A DNA stretch of 64,000 bases from Natrialbaceae archaeon AArc-T1-2. GTDB lineage: Archaea > Halobacteriota > Halobacteria > Halobacteriales > Natrialbaceae. Where the stretch lies: the NCBI RefSeq assembly GCF_030273315.1, contig NZ_CP127174.1, positions 310,001 through 374,000 of the forward strand. Direction: 5' to 3'. The position numbers and the translations under genes are program-made. Positions 1-8,998 of the stretch are shown here, in pieces. The notes beneath the pieces are model-generated. The model ran no database searches. It saw only the letters and a program-made list of their open reading frames with translations, and was not told the DNA's origin. Every line of letters begins with the position of its first letter. The stretch's first letter is position 1.

Positions 1-870
1 CGTGCGATTCTGCGACCACAGCTCCGACGTCGAGTGGACGAACACCGTCTGGATCGCAAGCGGGACGAACCAGAGGAACTCGGCGAGCGTGAGCGCTGCT
101 CGGTAGTTTCCGACTGCTGTGCTCTCTCTGAACCGCTGGAGCATCACGATGTCGATGTGATACAGCGACATCAGAAGGAAGATGAGAACGACGTTCAGCG
201 AGTTGAACGTGAGCATTCGCTTGCGGGGAAACGTCCTCGACGGCCGGCTGAGCACACACGACAGCGACACTCGACGGTGGACGAGCGCCAGTCCGATGCC
301 GGCCACGAGGAGGCTCGCGACCAGGTGGCCGGCGAGCGCCCCCATCACGCCCACGCCGACGTAGGTAAGCGGAATCGCGACCACGACGAACCCGACTTTG
401 TCGAGGATCTTCAGCGGCTCCGAGTACCGCTCCAGGCCGAACCCCATGAGCGTCTTCCGGGCATAGTCACGAAACTGCGCCGAGATCACGAGGATAGCGA
501 GGACGTAGAAGTAGATCGCCACGTCGGCACCGAACGCGGTAGCGACGAGACCGTACTGGGTCGCGACCACCAGCAGGGCCGCACCGACGATGGCGAGAAC
601 CACTGCGAGCCGAAAGTAAAAGCCGACGACGTATCCGTCCCAGCTCGGAGCACTGCGGTCTTCCGCGAGAAACTTCCTGACGCCGTCGGTAATTCCGGAA
701 CTGACGAAGATCATGTAGATGGCAAAGACCGACAGCAAGAACGCGTACTCGCCGAACGCCGACGCGCCGAGAAACCGGTACAGAAGCGGCGTCGAGATCG
801 CCGTCACGACGAGAACGACGATCTTCGAACTGACGACCGAGAAGATGCCACTCGCGATGCTCCTGTTCAC
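1..870 (-). CDS. Polysaccharide flippase (Wzx/RfbX-like), 3' end missing
   Basis: Reads leftward off the window edge, so only the first 290 codons are visible. The frame starts with GTG at 870 (VNRSIASGIFSVVSSK); the in-frame codon two before it is TGA, so no earlier start is possible. GGGGAT lies just upstream as a possible ribosome site. The protein is a chain of hydrophobic helices, with early segments such as KIVVLVVTAIS, then FLGASAFGEYAFLLSVFAIY, which resembles the FGxYxxxxS region of membrane O-antigen and polysaccharide transporters. Members of this family flip lipid-linked glycans across the membrane. The divergent secreted polysaccharide deacetylase fits a surface-glycan locus extending to the left. 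The substrate cannot be told. Confidence 0.8.
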   Translation of the reverse strand, partial: MNRSIASGIFSVVSSKIVVLVVTAISTPLLYRFLGASAFGEYAFLLSVFAIYMIFVSSGITDGVRKFLAEDRSAPSWDGYVVGFYFRLAVVLAIVGAALLVVATQYGLVATAFGADVAIYFYVLAILVISAQFRDYARKTLMGFGLERYSEPLKILDKVGFVVVAIPLTYVGVGVMGALAGHLVASLLVAGIGLALVHRRVSLSCVLSRPSRTFPRKRMLTFNSLNVVLIFLLMSLYHIDIVMLQRFRESTAVGNYRAALTLAEFLWFVPLAIQTVFVHSTSELWSQNRT

Positions 871-944
871 GGTTCATCCCCCAGCGACGGCACCCGACCG
901 TTCCCGAGACCGTTCGGTCGGCCGCGTTCGCAAACGATATCCAC
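867..944 (-). CDS. Possible leader ORF of the flippase gene
   Basis: A GTG at 944 opens a 25-codon frame ending in TGA at 869-867, which overlaps the flippase GTG start as GTGA. The start lies only a few bases after the transcription start expected from the TATA box at 973-983. This could allow translational coupling on a leaderless message. In GC-rich DNA such frames also arise by chance, so this is a candidate only. Confidence 0.2.
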   Translation of the reverse strand: MDIVCERGRPNGLGNGRVPSLGDEP

Positions 945-972
945 GGTACCGACGTGATGTCCTCGAGTTGGC

Positions 973-983
973 CTTATTATAGC
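973..983 (-). promoter_or_regulatory. Probable TATA box for the flippase
   Basis: The minus strand reads GCTATAATAAG. Transcription would begin near 951, about 80 bases before the GTG start at 870, which is a long leader for a haloarchaeon. The opposing deacetylase has its own TATA at 1031-1039. Confidence 0.5.
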
Positions 984-1030
984 GCCACTAAACGCCGATC
1001 GAGCCGACGGCCCGACAGCCGTTAACGACG

Positions 1031-1039
1031 GTATAAGTA
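1031..1039 (+). promoter_or_regulatory. Probable TATA box for the polysaccharide deacetylase
   Basis: GTATAAGTA lies about 40 bases before the ATG at 1073. Transcription would start near 1061, giving a leader of roughly ten bases. Confidence 0.5.
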
Positions 1040-1072
1040 TTGACGCTCTCGCTCGAGGGATCCTCGAATACG

Positions 1073-2179
1073 ATGAGTCAGGAACCGTCACGTCGTCGCT
1101 TCATCGGGGCGGCCGGCGCGGGCACGATCGGAACGACTGTGACCGTCGGATGTCTACGCGGATCGACCGACGACGAGACGTCGGGCGATCCGAACGGAGA
1201 GGGCGAGTCAGACGGCGACGACGCTGGAGACGCGGACGATGCTGTCGACGAGGACGACGTCGACGATCCGCCGGCGGGCGAGGAAGACGACGCTCCGAGC
1301 ATCGACGGCGGTGCAATCGTCTTCGTCTACGACGACGGCCCTATCGAGGACTACGACGCGGCGTTTCCCGTCCACCAGGAGTTCGACGCCCCCGCGAGCG
1401 CGGGAATCGTCACCGAGTGGATGGGCCGCGAAGACTACAACGGCACCGACTGGATGGGCGTCGAAGAACTCGAGGAGCTCGCGGCCGCCGGCTGGGAGAT
1501 CACCTCTCACACGACCGCCCACACCGCCCTCGGGGAGTTCGAACTCGTCGCGGACGCCGGGCCGGACGACGTCCGGGTCTACCCGGAACAGCGCAACCAC
1601 GGCTTCCATCACGGACACGAGATTGAGGTCACCGACGGCGAGAAGAGCGTCCGCCGAACCGTCGTCGGTTCCGACCACGACGATACCGGCGGCTATCTCG
1701 AGTTCGACGAGCCACTCGGCGAGTCGTTCCGGGCGGGCGAGACGGTCGAACGACATCCCGAAGACGTCATGCACGCGTTTCTCGGCGAGTCGAAACGCGA
1801 ACTCGAGGACCTGGGGTTCGAGGTCGACACGCTTCTGGCACCGTACGACATAGCGGACGAGTGGACGATCGAAATTGCACGCGAGTACTACGACGGCATC
1901 GCGAACGTCCGGCCGGGGTCGATGATCAACGATCCCGACACGTTCGATCCGTTCGAGACGCGACGCGACTATTTTATCGAGTTCACTAGCCCCGAGACCG
2001 TTCGAGACGAACTCGACCGGGTCGCCGAGGAGGAGGCGATCGGCGTGGTCGGTGCACATACGTTCAAAGAGGAAGTCACGTCGGATCGGATCCGTGAGAC
2101 CCTCGAGTGGGTTGACGAGCGCGATCTCGAGGTCCTGACGTTTCGCGACGCGATCATGGCGACCGCCGGGAACGGCTGA
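1073..2179 (+). CDS. Secreted polysaccharide deacetylase (NodB-type) lipoprotein
   Basis: A 368-residue predicted lipoprotein. The ATG at 1073 is preferred over an upstream in-frame TTG at 1040 because it starts directly at a Tat signal: SRRRFIG at residues 6-12, a hydrophobic stretch and lipobox cysteine 27 (TVGC). An Asp/Glu/Gly-rich spacer (about 33-75) follows, typical of haloarchaeal surface lipoproteins. The catalytic domain shows VYDDGP at 85-90 (NodB motif 1 with the catalytic and metal-binding Asp pair) and SHTTAH at 145-150 (metal-binding HxxxH). The family removes acetyl groups from N-acetylhexosamine polymers. An insertion of about 65 residues (roughly 155-220) after the HxxxH motif is not part of the core fold I recognise. 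Its role in cell-surface glycan processing is inferred from the flippase alongside. Confidence 0.85.
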   Translation: MSQEPSRRRFIGAAGAGTIGTTVTVGCLRGSTDDETSGDPNGEGESDGDDAGDADDAVDEDDVDDPPAGEEDDAPSIDGGAIVFVYDDGPIEDYDAAFPVHQEFDAPASAGIVTEWMGREDYNGTDWMGVEELEELAAAGWEITSHTTAHTALGEFELVADAGPDDVRVYPEQRNHGFHHGHEIEVTDGEKSVRRTVVGSDHDDTGGYLEFDEPLGESFRAGETVERHPEDVMHAFLGESKRELEDLGFEVDTLLAPYDIADEWTIEIAREYYDGIANVRPGSMINDPDTFDPFETRRDYFIEFTSPETVRDELDRVAEEEAIGVVGAHTFKEEVTSDRIRETLEWVDERDLEVLTFRDAIMATAGNG

Positions 2180-2453
2180 TACTGTCGGACACGTAAACGA
2201 CAGAAGACGGCAACAGGACAGCCGACGAAACAGCGGGGTGAAGAACGGGGCTGCTGTCCCGTGATGAGCGCCCGGACACCGTCGTCTCGTCGCCGGTGAC
2301 GACGAGTCCGTTCCGATCGGCACCGTCGCGGCCGGAGTGGTCGACGGTCACGTGGCTGAACCGACAGCTGTCCCGGTCACACCGAATCCCGTCGCGGAGT
2401 CCGACCGACGTGACGCCGGCTTCGCCCGACACGTCGAGGCGTTCGACGAGCAC
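2154..2453 (-). CDS. Possible small hypothetical protein, possibly with a decayed 3' end
   Basis: A GTG-started frame of 99 codons. Roughly the first 60 codons have a strong G/C third-position bias and an acidic composition like real genes here (for example SVGLRDGIRCDRDSC), with two cysteines five residues apart. A TTTAAA sequence near 2500 could act as its TATA box. The C-terminal third is Ser-rich, loses the codon bias and runs into the convergent deacetylase gene and the element end at 2178. It may be a short gene that lost its original stop, or chance. I do not recognise the family. Confidence 0.35.
   Translation of the reverse strand: MLVERLDVSGEAGVTSVGLRDGIRCDRDSCRFSHVTVDHSGRDGADRNGLVVTGDETTVSGRSSRDSSPVLHPAVSSAVLLPSSVVYVSDSISRSRRSP
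2178..2204 (+). repeat. Single end of a MITE-like element
   Basis: GATACTGTCGGACA and the following bases resemble the left end of the two MITE-like elements at 26015 and 36824, including a CGTnAAC sequence inside. I find no matching right end nearby, so this may be a truncated copy. It begins inside the stop codon of the deacetylase gene. Confidence 0.35.
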
Positions 2454-2696
2454 GCGACCCTGTTTGTCGGTCTCTCGAATTCAGAGCGGGTAGCGGACCT
2501 TTAAACCCGCTATCGACTCGAAGCGCCGGTTGACCCGCCATTGGTGTGAAAATTGCAACGGTTTCACGAGCTACAACTGTTCGATATGTGTGCCGCTACG
2601 ATTCTGAACTGGTGTTTAACACACGTCTACGTGCTGGTCGAGGAGGAGAAAAGACAGTGGACGCGATCACGGAGTCGAACTGCGGAGGATCGACGA
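2454..2696. other. Intergenic stretch without a recognised gene
   Basis: Apart from the TTTAAA near 2500 I see no coding bias, RNA gene or clear repeat. The part between about 2520 and 2640 is less GC-rich than its surroundings. Confidence 0.5.
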
Positions 2697-3356
2697 TCAG
2701 CCGTGTCTATCGGCCGTGCGATCGTTCTCGACCATGGCTGCGATCAGCTCCTTGACGGCGCGACGGAGTCGCTGTGAGACGGCGGAGTCCGAGATGCCGA
2801 GTTGCTCGGCGAGATCGTCCTGGGTGATCGATCGCGGAATGTCGAAGTAACCGCCGTAGTACGCCATCGAGAGGATCTCGTGTTGTCGATCGGTCAGGAA
2901 GTACGCGCTATCGTCGGAGACGGCGGAGTCGTACAGCTGGCACATTCGAAACGAGACACCTTGGCCCCGGCAGTAGTCTCGAAACGCGGTCAGCGTCGCC
3001 CGATCCGGGAGGAGAACGCGGACGATCCAGCAGCCGTCGCCGCTGGTGATCGTGAAGACGAACAGTCCGTGTTCCAAACAGTGGGGAGGGACGATCTCGC
3101 GGTCGGTGTCGACGGTCACGCGATAGATCGCCCGGTTCTCGAAGCTCGCTACTCGCGTCGGATCAGAGACGGTCGGATCCGACTCCATCGTCTCCGCGAA
3201 CGCCGTATACTCGTCGCTGAAGACGGAGACGAACCCCGTCGTCTCGTCGGTCCGGACGGTGTACTCGTACCTGAGCGTCACCCCTGGATGTCGTTCGATC
3301 GTCGGTATCAACGGCAGTCCGTCGTGGGCGACGCGAACCTCTGCGGTAAATCCCAT
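2697..3356 (-). CDS. HTH-10 family (Bat-like) transcription regulator
   Basis: 219 residues. The N-terminal 150 form a mixed alpha/beta region of the kind found before HTH-10 domains and presumed to sense a signal. Residues about 153-210 form the HTH-10 (bacterio-opsin activator type) DNA-binding domain: LTDRQHEILSMAYYGGYFD, then PRSITQDDLAEQLGISDSAV with SQRLRRAVKEL. This domain is expanded in haloarchaea. It is transcribed alone from a TATA box at 3396-3407, 40 bases before the ATG. The target is unknown; neighbours are the polysaccharide deacetylase and an AlkP-superfamily phosphatase. Confidence 0.85.
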   Translation of the reverse strand: MGFTAEVRVAHDGLPLIPTIERHPGVTLRYEYTVRTDETTGFVSVFSDEYTAFAETMESDPTVSDPTRVASFENRAIYRVTVDTDREIVPPHCLEHGLFVFTITSGDGCWIVRVLLPDRATLTAFRDYCRGQGVSFRMCQLYDSAVSDDSAYFLTDRQHEILSMAYYGGYFDIPRSITQDDLAEQLGISDSAVSQRLRRAVKELIAAMVENDRTADRHG

Positions 3357-3395
3357 ATCGATACCCGTCAGCTGTGGAGTTCAGTCCGACCGCCC

Positions 3396-3407
3396 ATACT
3401 TATAAGC
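3396..3407 (-). promoter_or_regulatory. TATA box of the HTH-10 regulator
   Basis: The minus strand reads CTTATAAGTATG. The expected transcription start near 3375 gives a leader of about 20 bases before the ATG at 3356. Confidence 0.5.
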
Positions 3408-3477
3408 CAGATAACGGTGGTTGTGGCACCTGCGATCGTCACGAGTCGGGGTATTCATCCACGCGTCGCCACAACGT

Positions 3478-5157
3478 TCAGCCCAGGTATCCGAGGTCGG
3501 CCAGTCGTTCGGTCACGTCCTCGTCGTGGCCCGGTCGCACGCTCTCGTCTCCGTCGTACGATGGATACGTGGTCGGCTCGACCGGATCGACGACTGGAAC
3601 GACACTGCCGTCCATCCGATCGCTATAGGGCAGGCCCATCGCGGCCATGACCGTCGGTGCGACGTCGAAGACGTGAGCCCGGTCGACGGGGGCGTCCTCG
3701 TCGATACCGTCACCTGCCGCCACGAAGAGGCCCTCGAGCTTGTGGTTCCAGGGCTCGGCCGGGCCGAAGTAGTCGCCGTTGCCCAGCTGTTCGGTGAGCG
3801 TGTGCTCGAAGTCGGCAGGGATCGTCACGACGTCGACGGTCGCGTCCATCCGATCGCCGTGAAAGTACTGCTCTCGTGGTGCGACCGTTTCGAACACCGG
3901 TTCGCCGTCGGGCGTTTCGACAGCTCGCAAGGTACGGATGAGCTCGTCGCGAACCGACTCGTACTCCTCGGGCGAGACGACGCCTGTCGGATCCCGCCCC
4001 TCGAGGTTGATCCGGACGCCGAGTTCCGTGCGCGCCCGGACGTAGGCCATCGACGCGGCGAAGTCGACCTGTTCGTTCGCCGTCCGCGAGACGCCGTCCG
4101 GCGCGTACTCGATCGCGAGCTCGGCTAACCCGACTCGCTCGAGAATCGTCCTGATTCGACGAGCGGTAACGCCGAACCGGGCGGCGACCGACGCGACGCG
4201 TGCAGTCGCGCCGGGATCCCAGCGTTCACACTCCTCGCCCTCGCGAAGCCGTCTGCGCATCGGCGTCCACGACGGCATCCCTTTCCCGCTCGTGGTCGTC
4301 TCGAGGTAGCCCCGGTCGCGAAGGAACTCGTTGATCCGGAACTCGTAGCCGTCGTAGGGCCCCATCCCGTGATCGCTCACGAGAAAGACGCGGTCCGGAT
4401 CGCAGGCCTCGAGAATCGCTGCGATCTGGTCGTCGGTCGCGTCGTAGACGCGTTCGACGTGTCGTTCGTCGCCGTCGAACTCGTGGAAGACCGTATCCGT
4501 CTTCTGGAACTGAACGAATCCGAACGCCGGCTCGAACTCGTCGACGAGGTAGCGAAACGCCTCGCCGCGCATTCGGATCAATCGTTCGTACTCCTCGATC
4601 TTCTCGGCATCGGAGAGGGAGTCGTCGTCACGCGTATAGTTCGGATAGACACGGTACTCGCCGATCGCCTCGCGGACCTCCTCTAAGAGTCCGTCGGGGT
4701 GACAGGGTGGATCCTCGGGACCGAGGAAGCCGGGAATCATCGCCCCGTCGAACTCGTCCGGCGGGTGTGTGACCGGGACGTTGACGACGACGCTCGAGCG
4801 GTCGTGGTAGTCGAGCAGCGTCCACAGCGGGTGTTCGTGGACGTCGTCGCTGTTCGTCACGTGCCAGTCGTAGCCGTCGTAGCCAACGAAGCCGATCGCG
4901 CCGTGTTTACCGGGGTTGACGCCGGTGTAGATCGACGGCCAGGCACTCGGCGTCCAGGGCGGAATCTGTGACTCGAGCGGTGCGGTTACGCCCGCAGAAC
5001 AGAGTCGCTCGATGGTCGGGAGACGATCGGTGTCGAACAGTCGCTCGAAGACCGTCGGGCTGGCGGCGTCGATGCCGACGAGGAGCGTCTCGAGATTCGA
5101 GTCGCCCGTGGCGTTCGACGCCGGTCCCGTCTCGACTCGAGAGGTAGGTTGAGTCAT
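3478..5157 (-). CDS. Alkaline phosphatase-superfamily phosphodiesterase/phosphatase
   Basis: 559 residues from the ATG at 5157 ([11 protein letters not shown]). The frame stays open to 5343 but the upstream part overlaps the next gene and lacks a plausible start. It belongs to the AlkP superfamily, nucleotide pyrophosphatase/phosphodiesterase branch. [13 protein letters not shown] holds the first metal-binding Asp. [21 protein letters not shown] has a threonine or serine in the nucleophile position. [14 protein letters not shown] in mid-protein gives the D-H metal ligands, and a C-terminal histidine ([11 protein letters not shown]) completes the site. There is no signal peptide, so it probably acts in the cytoplasm or at the inner membrane face. 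Proteins of this type often sit in haloarchaeal glycan loci; substrate unknown. Confidence 0.85.
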   Translation of the reverse strand: MTQPTSRVETGPASNATGDSNLETLLVGIDAASPTVFERLFDTDRLPTIERLCSAGVTAPLESQIPPWTPSAWPSIYTGVNPGKHGAIGFVGYDGYDWHVTNSDDVHEHPLWTLLDYHDRSSVVVNVPVTHPPDEFDGAMIPGFLGPEDPPCHPDGLLEEVREAIGEYRVYPNYTRDDDSLSDAEKIEEYERLIRMRGEAFRYLVDEFEPAFGFVQFQKTDTVFHEFDGDERHVERVYDATDDQIAAILEACDPDRVFLVSDHGMGPYDGYEFRINEFLRDRGYLETTTSGKGMPSWTPMRRRLREGEECERWDPGATARVASVAARFGVTARRIRTILERVGLAELAIEYAPDGVSRTANEQVDFAASMAYVRARTELGVRINLEGRDPTGVVSPEEYESVRDELIRTLRAVETPDGEPVFETVAPREQYFHGDRMDATVDVVTIPADFEHTLTEQLGNGDYFGPAEPWNHKLEGLFVAAGDGIDEDAPVDRAHVFDVAPTVMAAMGLPYSDRMDGSVVPVVDPVEPTTYPSYDGDESVRPGHDEDVTERLADLGYLG

Positions 5158-5234
5158 CGGTCCGGCAGCGTCCGGTCGCGTCCGGGAAGCTGTTCGATCG
5201 CTATCGAATACGACGACAACACGACAGGTTGCAT
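5154..5234 (-). CDS. Possible 26-codon leader ORF of the phosphatase
   Basis: The ATG at 5234 opens [15 protein letters not shown] and ends in TGA at 5156-5154, overlapping the phosphatase ATG as ATGA. The TATA box at 5261-5270 predicts transcription from about 5239, so this would be the first, nearly leaderless, start on the message. Coupled re-initiation into the phosphatase is possible. No expression evidence. Confidence 0.35.
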   Translation of the reverse strand: MQPVVLSSYSIAIEQLPGRDRTLPDR

Positions 5235-5260
5235 GGTCGACCGAGCGATCCGAGGTGGTT

Positions 5261-5270
5261 TTCTTATACT
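5261..5270 (-). promoter_or_regulatory. TATA box of the phosphatase transcript
   Basis: The minus strand reads AGTATAAGAA followed upstream by an AT-rich run. It places the transcription start near 5239, about 80 bases before the phosphatase start but only about five before the short ORF at 5234. Confidence 0.5.
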
Positions 5271-5324
5271 GACGATAAGCCAGACGAGTCGGCGGGTTTC
5301 GTCGCTCGAGTCGTGCCGGTCGTC

Positions 5325-6380
5325 TCACTCGAGCCGCGTCCACTCCAGGCCGAGCGGATCTGCGGGTGGCTCGAGCGGACTCGTCTGCAGCTCGGTCCTG
5401 ACGTCCGGTTCGTTGTACGACCGCGGTGCCACGTCGTTCGGTCCGTCGGGATAGAAGATCGACGCGAGCAGCTGCGCGTGTGCGCGCCCGACGCAGAGTT
5501 CGAACTGACCGCCGCCGTACATCCTGACGTCGTGGCGTTCACAGTACTCGATCGTCTCGAACAGCGACCGGATCGTGCCGAACCGCGACGGTTTGATGTT
5601 ACACCACTGCGCCGAAAACGGCCTGTCGCGAACGTCCTCGACGCCGGTGATGGGTGCGTCCCACGAGAGGCGATCCCGATTCGCTTCGAGCAGGTCCCGG
5701 ACGCCGTCGTCGACGGCCGGATCCTCCACGACTGCGTCGGGGAACGTCTCGAACACCGCTCGATAGAGCTCGCGCGAGGGCTGCTGGCCGACCTCGAGGT
5801 CGTCGTAGTGGCCTTTCAGATCGAGCACGCTGACCGCGTCGGTCGCCGCAAGCGTCGCGAACGTCTCCTCGGTCCAGTCCTCGCTCGGATCGAGTTTGAA
5901 CTCGCAGTCGGGATTGACCGCGAGGACGTCGGTCACTCGCGTGGGGTCTCCGTCCGGGACGCGATCGCTGGCGACGAACCGAACTGGGGACAGGTCGCGA
6001 TCGAGAACCGACGCGAGGTCCGTGTCGTTTTGGGTGAGTGCCAGATCGAGCGCTGCGCTTTCGAGCGCCCACCGTCTGTAGTTTCGGAAAACGTCCCGCT
6101 CGGGCGGTTTCGTCGGGAAGAGATCGGTCTCCTCGAGTCGTCTCGAGAACTCCTCGACGGTGTACTCGCCCGCAAAATCGAACGCCGGGGGGTCGGGCAT
6201 CGCCTCGTGATCGACGGCCTCGTAGGTGACGTCCTCGCCGGCCCCGAAGGCGTCGTCGGCGAGCAGGACGAACGTGGAGGTGACGCGGGTGGAACCGCCC
6301 GGTATCTCTCGACGGCGGCTGGTCCGCTCGTCGGTCTCGATCGCGAGCGGGAGGTCTGCGATACGATCGTACAGCGCCAT
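5325..6380 (-). CDS. Enolase-superfamily protein, specific reaction unknown
   Basis: 351 residues from the ATG at 6380 ([15 protein letters not shown]). It has the two-part layout of the enolase superfamily: an N-terminal capping domain and a barrel with [32 protein letters not shown] and [13 protein letters not shown], the last carrying the lysine expected late in the barrel. The Asp in LDLKG and the Glu in VEDP sit where metal ligands occur. A C-terminal [15 protein letters not shown] matches the conserved glycine-rich end of mandelate racemase/muconate lactonizing relatives. o-Succinylbenzoate synthase is a conceivable role, but no menaquinone genes are nearby. It is divergent from aroA. 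Confidence 0.7.
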   Translation of the reverse strand: MALYDRIADLPLAIETDERTSRRREIPGGSTRVTSTFVLLADDAFGAGEDVTYEAVDHEAMPDPPAFDFAGEYTVEEFSRRLEETDLFPTKPPERDVFRNYRRWALESAALDLALTQNDTDLASVLDRDLSPVRFVASDRVPDGDPTRVTDVLAVNPDCEFKLDPSEDWTEETFATLAATDAVSVLDLKGHYDDLEVGQQPSRELYRAVFETFPDAVVEDPAVDDGVRDLLEANRDRLSWDAPITGVEDVRDRPFSAQWCNIKPSRFGTIRSLFETIEYCERHDVRMYGGGQFELCVGRAHAQLLASIFYPDGPNDVAPRSYNEPDVRTELQTSPLEPPADPLGLEWTRLE

Positions 6381-6485
6381 TACTACTCTTGGTGGCCGAG
6401 CACTCGTGAATCTTCGCCCGTCCGATCGATCGGATATCGAACCCATACCGGTACCGTGATAGGCCGACCGAACGACACGACGCCT

Positions 6486-7781
6486 ATGGACGTTACCATC
6501 TCCCCCTCGAGCGTACGTGGCGAGGTACGGGCACCACCCTCGAAGAGTTACACCCACCGAGCGATCCTGTCGGCCGGCTACGCCGACGGCGCGCTCGTCT
6601 ACGACCCGCTCTGGAGCGCCGACACGCGCGCGACCGCTCGCGCCGTCGAGGCCTTCGGCGGCGACGTGACCCGTGACGACGACACCGCCGCCCTCGAGGT
6701 CGACGGCTTCGGCGGTCGACCCGAGGTTCCACCGGACGTCATCGACTGCGGCAATAGCGGAACGACGACGCGACTCGTTACGGCTGTGGCCGCACTTGCA
6801 GACGGGACGTCGGTGCTCACCGGCGACGCCTCGTTGCGCTCGCGACCTCAGGGGCCGTTGCTCGAGGCGATCGCCGACCTCGGCGGCGAAGCTGCGAGTA
6901 CCCGCGACAACGGCCAGGCACCGCTCGTGATCACGGGACCGATCACAGGCGGTGAGGTCTCGATCCCCGGCGACGTCTCCTCGCAGTACATCACCGCGTT
7001 GTTGATGGCCGGCGCGGTCACCGATGAGGGGATCGAGATCGAACTCGAGACCCAACTCAAGTCCGCACCCTACGTCGACATCACGCTCGAAGTGCTCGAG
7101 GCGTTCGGGATCGACGCCACCCACACTCCCGAAGGCTTCGCGGTCGAAGGCGGCCAGCACTACGAGCCGACGGACGGTGAGTACCACGTTCCCGGGGACT
7201 TCTCGTCGATCTCGTATCTCGCCGCGGCCGGGGCCGTCGCCGGCGACGATTCCGTCACCATCCAGGGTGCGTATCCGAGCGCCCAGGGCGACACCGCGAT
7301 CGTCGACGTCTTAGCGCGTATGGGGGCCGACGTCGACTGGCGTCGCGAGGACGGCGTTCTCGAGGTCGCCCGCTCCGACCTCGAGGGGATCGAGGTCGAC
7401 GTCGAGGATACGCCGGATCTGCTGCCGACGATCGCCACGCTGGGGGCGGTCGCAGCGGGTGAGACGACGATCACGAACGCCGAACACGTCCGTTACAAGG
7501 AGACCGACCGCGTGAGTGCGATGGCCGAAGAGCTCGCGACACTCGGCGTCGAGACGACCGAACGACGAGACGAACTGACGATCCACGGCGACGAGTCGAC
7601 GCTTACGGGCGGGACGGTCGACGGACGGGCCGACCACCGGATCGTCATGTCACTCGCCGTCGCCGGCCTCGCCGCCGAGGGCGAGACGATCATCGAGGGA
7701 AGCGACCACGTCGACGTTTCCTTCCCCAACTTCTTCGAAGTGCTGTACGAACTCGGGGCCGACCTCGAGCGCCACGAGTGA
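6486..7781 (+). CDS. aroA: 3-Phosphoshikimate 1-carboxyvinyltransferase (EPSP synthase)
   Basis: 431 residues from the ATG at 6486. Catalyses transfer of enolpyruvyl from PEP to shikimate 3-phosphate, the sixth step of aromatic amino acid synthesis in the cytoplasm. Diagnostic sequences: SKSYTHR at 19-25 (substrate-binding Ser-Lys and Arg), [12 protein letters not shown] near 85-97 (the NSGT phosphate loop), [12 protein letters not shown] and late [17 protein letters not shown] with the catalytic and PEP-binding Lys and Glu. The length is normal for the family. It is divergent from the enolase-superfamily gene and followed after 87 bases by the Mrp gene on the same strand. Confidence 0.96.
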   Translation: MDVTISPSSVRGEVRAPPSKSYTHRAILSAGYADGALVYDPLWSADTRATARAVEAFGGDVTRDDDTAALEVDGFGGRPEVPPDVIDCGNSGTTTRLVTAVAALADGTSVLTGDASLRSRPQGPLLEAIADLGGEAASTRDNGQAPLVITGPITGGEVSIPGDVSSQYITALLMAGAVTDEGIEIELETQLKSAPYVDITLEVLEAFGIDATHTPEGFAVEGGQHYEPTDGEYHVPGDFSSISYLAAAGAVAGDDSVTIQGAYPSAQGDTAIVDVLARMGADVDWRREDGVLEVARSDLEGIEVDVEDTPDLLPTIATLGAVAAGETTITNAEHVRYKETDRVSAMAEELATLGVETTERRDELTIHGDESTLTGGTVDGRADHRIVMSLAVAGLAAEGETIIEGSDHVDVSFPNFFEVLYELGADLERHE

Positions 7782-7868
7782 TCGATCGCGTCGACGAAGC
7801 GACGACCCGTCCGTCGTGACAGGTGAGAGAGCACAACCCTTTTCGAGCGGCGGACGCCAGGGTTGAGC

Positions 7869-8951
7869 ATGGACGAAACCACCGTTCGCGACCTGTTGAA
7901 AGAGATCGAGGACCCCGATCTCGACGACGATCTCGTCTCGCTCGGACTCGTCAACGACATCGACATCGATGGCGAGAAGGTGACGATCGACCTCGCACTC
8001 GGCGCTCCGTACTCGCCGACGGAGACGGCAATCGCCAGTGAGATACGCGAGACGCTCGCGGCCGAGGGGATCGAAGCCGATCTCTCGGCGACCGTCCCCG
8101 GCCGCGACGACTCCGTCGACTCGGTACTGCCGAACGTCAAGAACGTCATCGCCGTCGCCTCCGGAAAGGGCGGGGTCGGCAAGTCGACGGTCGCGGTCAA
8201 CCTCGCGGCGGGGCTTGCAGACCGTGGTGCACGCGTCGGTCTCTTCGATGCGGACGTCTACGGCCCGAACGTCCCGCGAATGGTCGACGCCGACTCGCCG
8301 CCGATGGCGGCCGACGACGGGACGCTCGTTCCGCCCGAGAAGTACGGCACGAAACTGATGAGCATGGCCTTTCTCGTCGACGACGACGATCCCGTCATCT
8401 GGCGTGGCCCGATGATCGACAAGATCATCACCCAGCTCACCGAGGACGTCGAGTGGGGCCACCTCGATTACCTCGTCATCGACCTTCCGCCGGGGACCGG
8501 TGACACCCAGCTGACGATGCTCCAGACGATGCCCGTCACCGGCGCGGTGATCGTCACGACGCCCCAGCACGTCGCCCTAGACGACGCCCGGAAGGGACTC
8601 CAGATGTTCGCCCGCCACGACACCGTCGTGCTCGGCATCGCCGAGAACATGGCGACGTTCGTCTGTGACGAGTGTGGCAAACGCCACGACATCTTCGACG
8701 CCGGCGGCGGCGAGGAGTTCGCCGACACCCACGACATGCCCTTCCTGGGCTCGATCCCGATCGATCCCGCCATCCGGGAAGGCGGCGACGAGGGCCGACC
8801 GCTCGTCCTCGAGGACGACGCCGATTCGGGCACGGCCTTTCGCGAACTGGCAGCGAACGTCGCCGACAACACCGGCATCGTCCACCGCCGGAACGTCGCG
8901 AACTCGGTGTCGGCACGATCGCCGCCGGCGGAGCACGATATCGAAAAGTAA
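7869..8951 (+). CDS. mrp: Mrp/ApbC-type iron-sulfur cluster carrier ATPase
   Basis: 360 residues from the ATG at 7869; a TTG two codons earlier is less likely. Residues 1-80 are an MIP18/DUF59 domain, absent from the shortest archaeal members but common in haloarchaeal ones. The P-loop ATPase follows with the deviant Walker A SGKGGVGKST at 98-107, FDADVYGPNVPRM and DYLVIDLPPGTGDTQL. Cysteines 266 and 269 (FVCDECGK) form the CxxC that in this family bridges a 4Fe-4S cluster between two subunits. It presumably loads clusters onto apo-proteins in the cytoplasm. The neighbouring uracil-DNA glycosylase is itself a likely Fe-S protein, although no functional link is shown. Confidence 0.92.
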   Translation: MDETTVRDLLKEIEDPDLDDDLVSLGLVNDIDIDGEKVTIDLALGAPYSPTETAIASEIRETLAAEGIEADLSATVPGRDDSVDSVLPNVKNVIAVASGKGGVGKSTVAVNLAAGLADRGARVGLFDADVYGPNVPRMVDADSPPMAADDGTLVPPEKYGTKLMSMAFLVDDDDPVIWRGPMIDKIITQLTEDVEWGHLDYLVIDLPPGTGDTQLTMLQTMPVTGAVIVTTPQHVALDDARKGLQMFARHDTVVLGIAENMATFVCDECGKRHDIFDAGGGEEFADTHDMPFLGSIPIDPAIREGGDEGRPLVLEDDADSGTAFRELAANVADNTGIVHRRNVANSVSARSPPAEHDIEK

Positions 8952-8998
8952 GTCGCCGCAGACGCGTCGCTTTTGTGCTCGAGTCCCCGAACGCGAGT

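Noticed and set aside
467-877. ATG-started 136-codon frame overlapping the flippase
   Set aside because: Arg-rich out-of-frame product; the GTG frame at 870 gives a clean membrane protein.
1208-2323. 371-codon frame antisense to the deacetylase
   Set aside because: Shadow of the acidic linker and NodB domain, Val/Arg-rich with no motif.
5325-7187. Long open frame extending the enolase-superfamily gene through aroA
   Set aside because: The part beyond 6380 is antisense to aroA, is Arg-rich and has no family features; GC-rich DNA keeps reverse frames open.
8672-8998. Upstream extension of the uracil-DNA glycosylase frame
   Set aside because: Overlaps the end of the Mrp gene and is low-complexity Arg-rich; family similarity begins after 8999.
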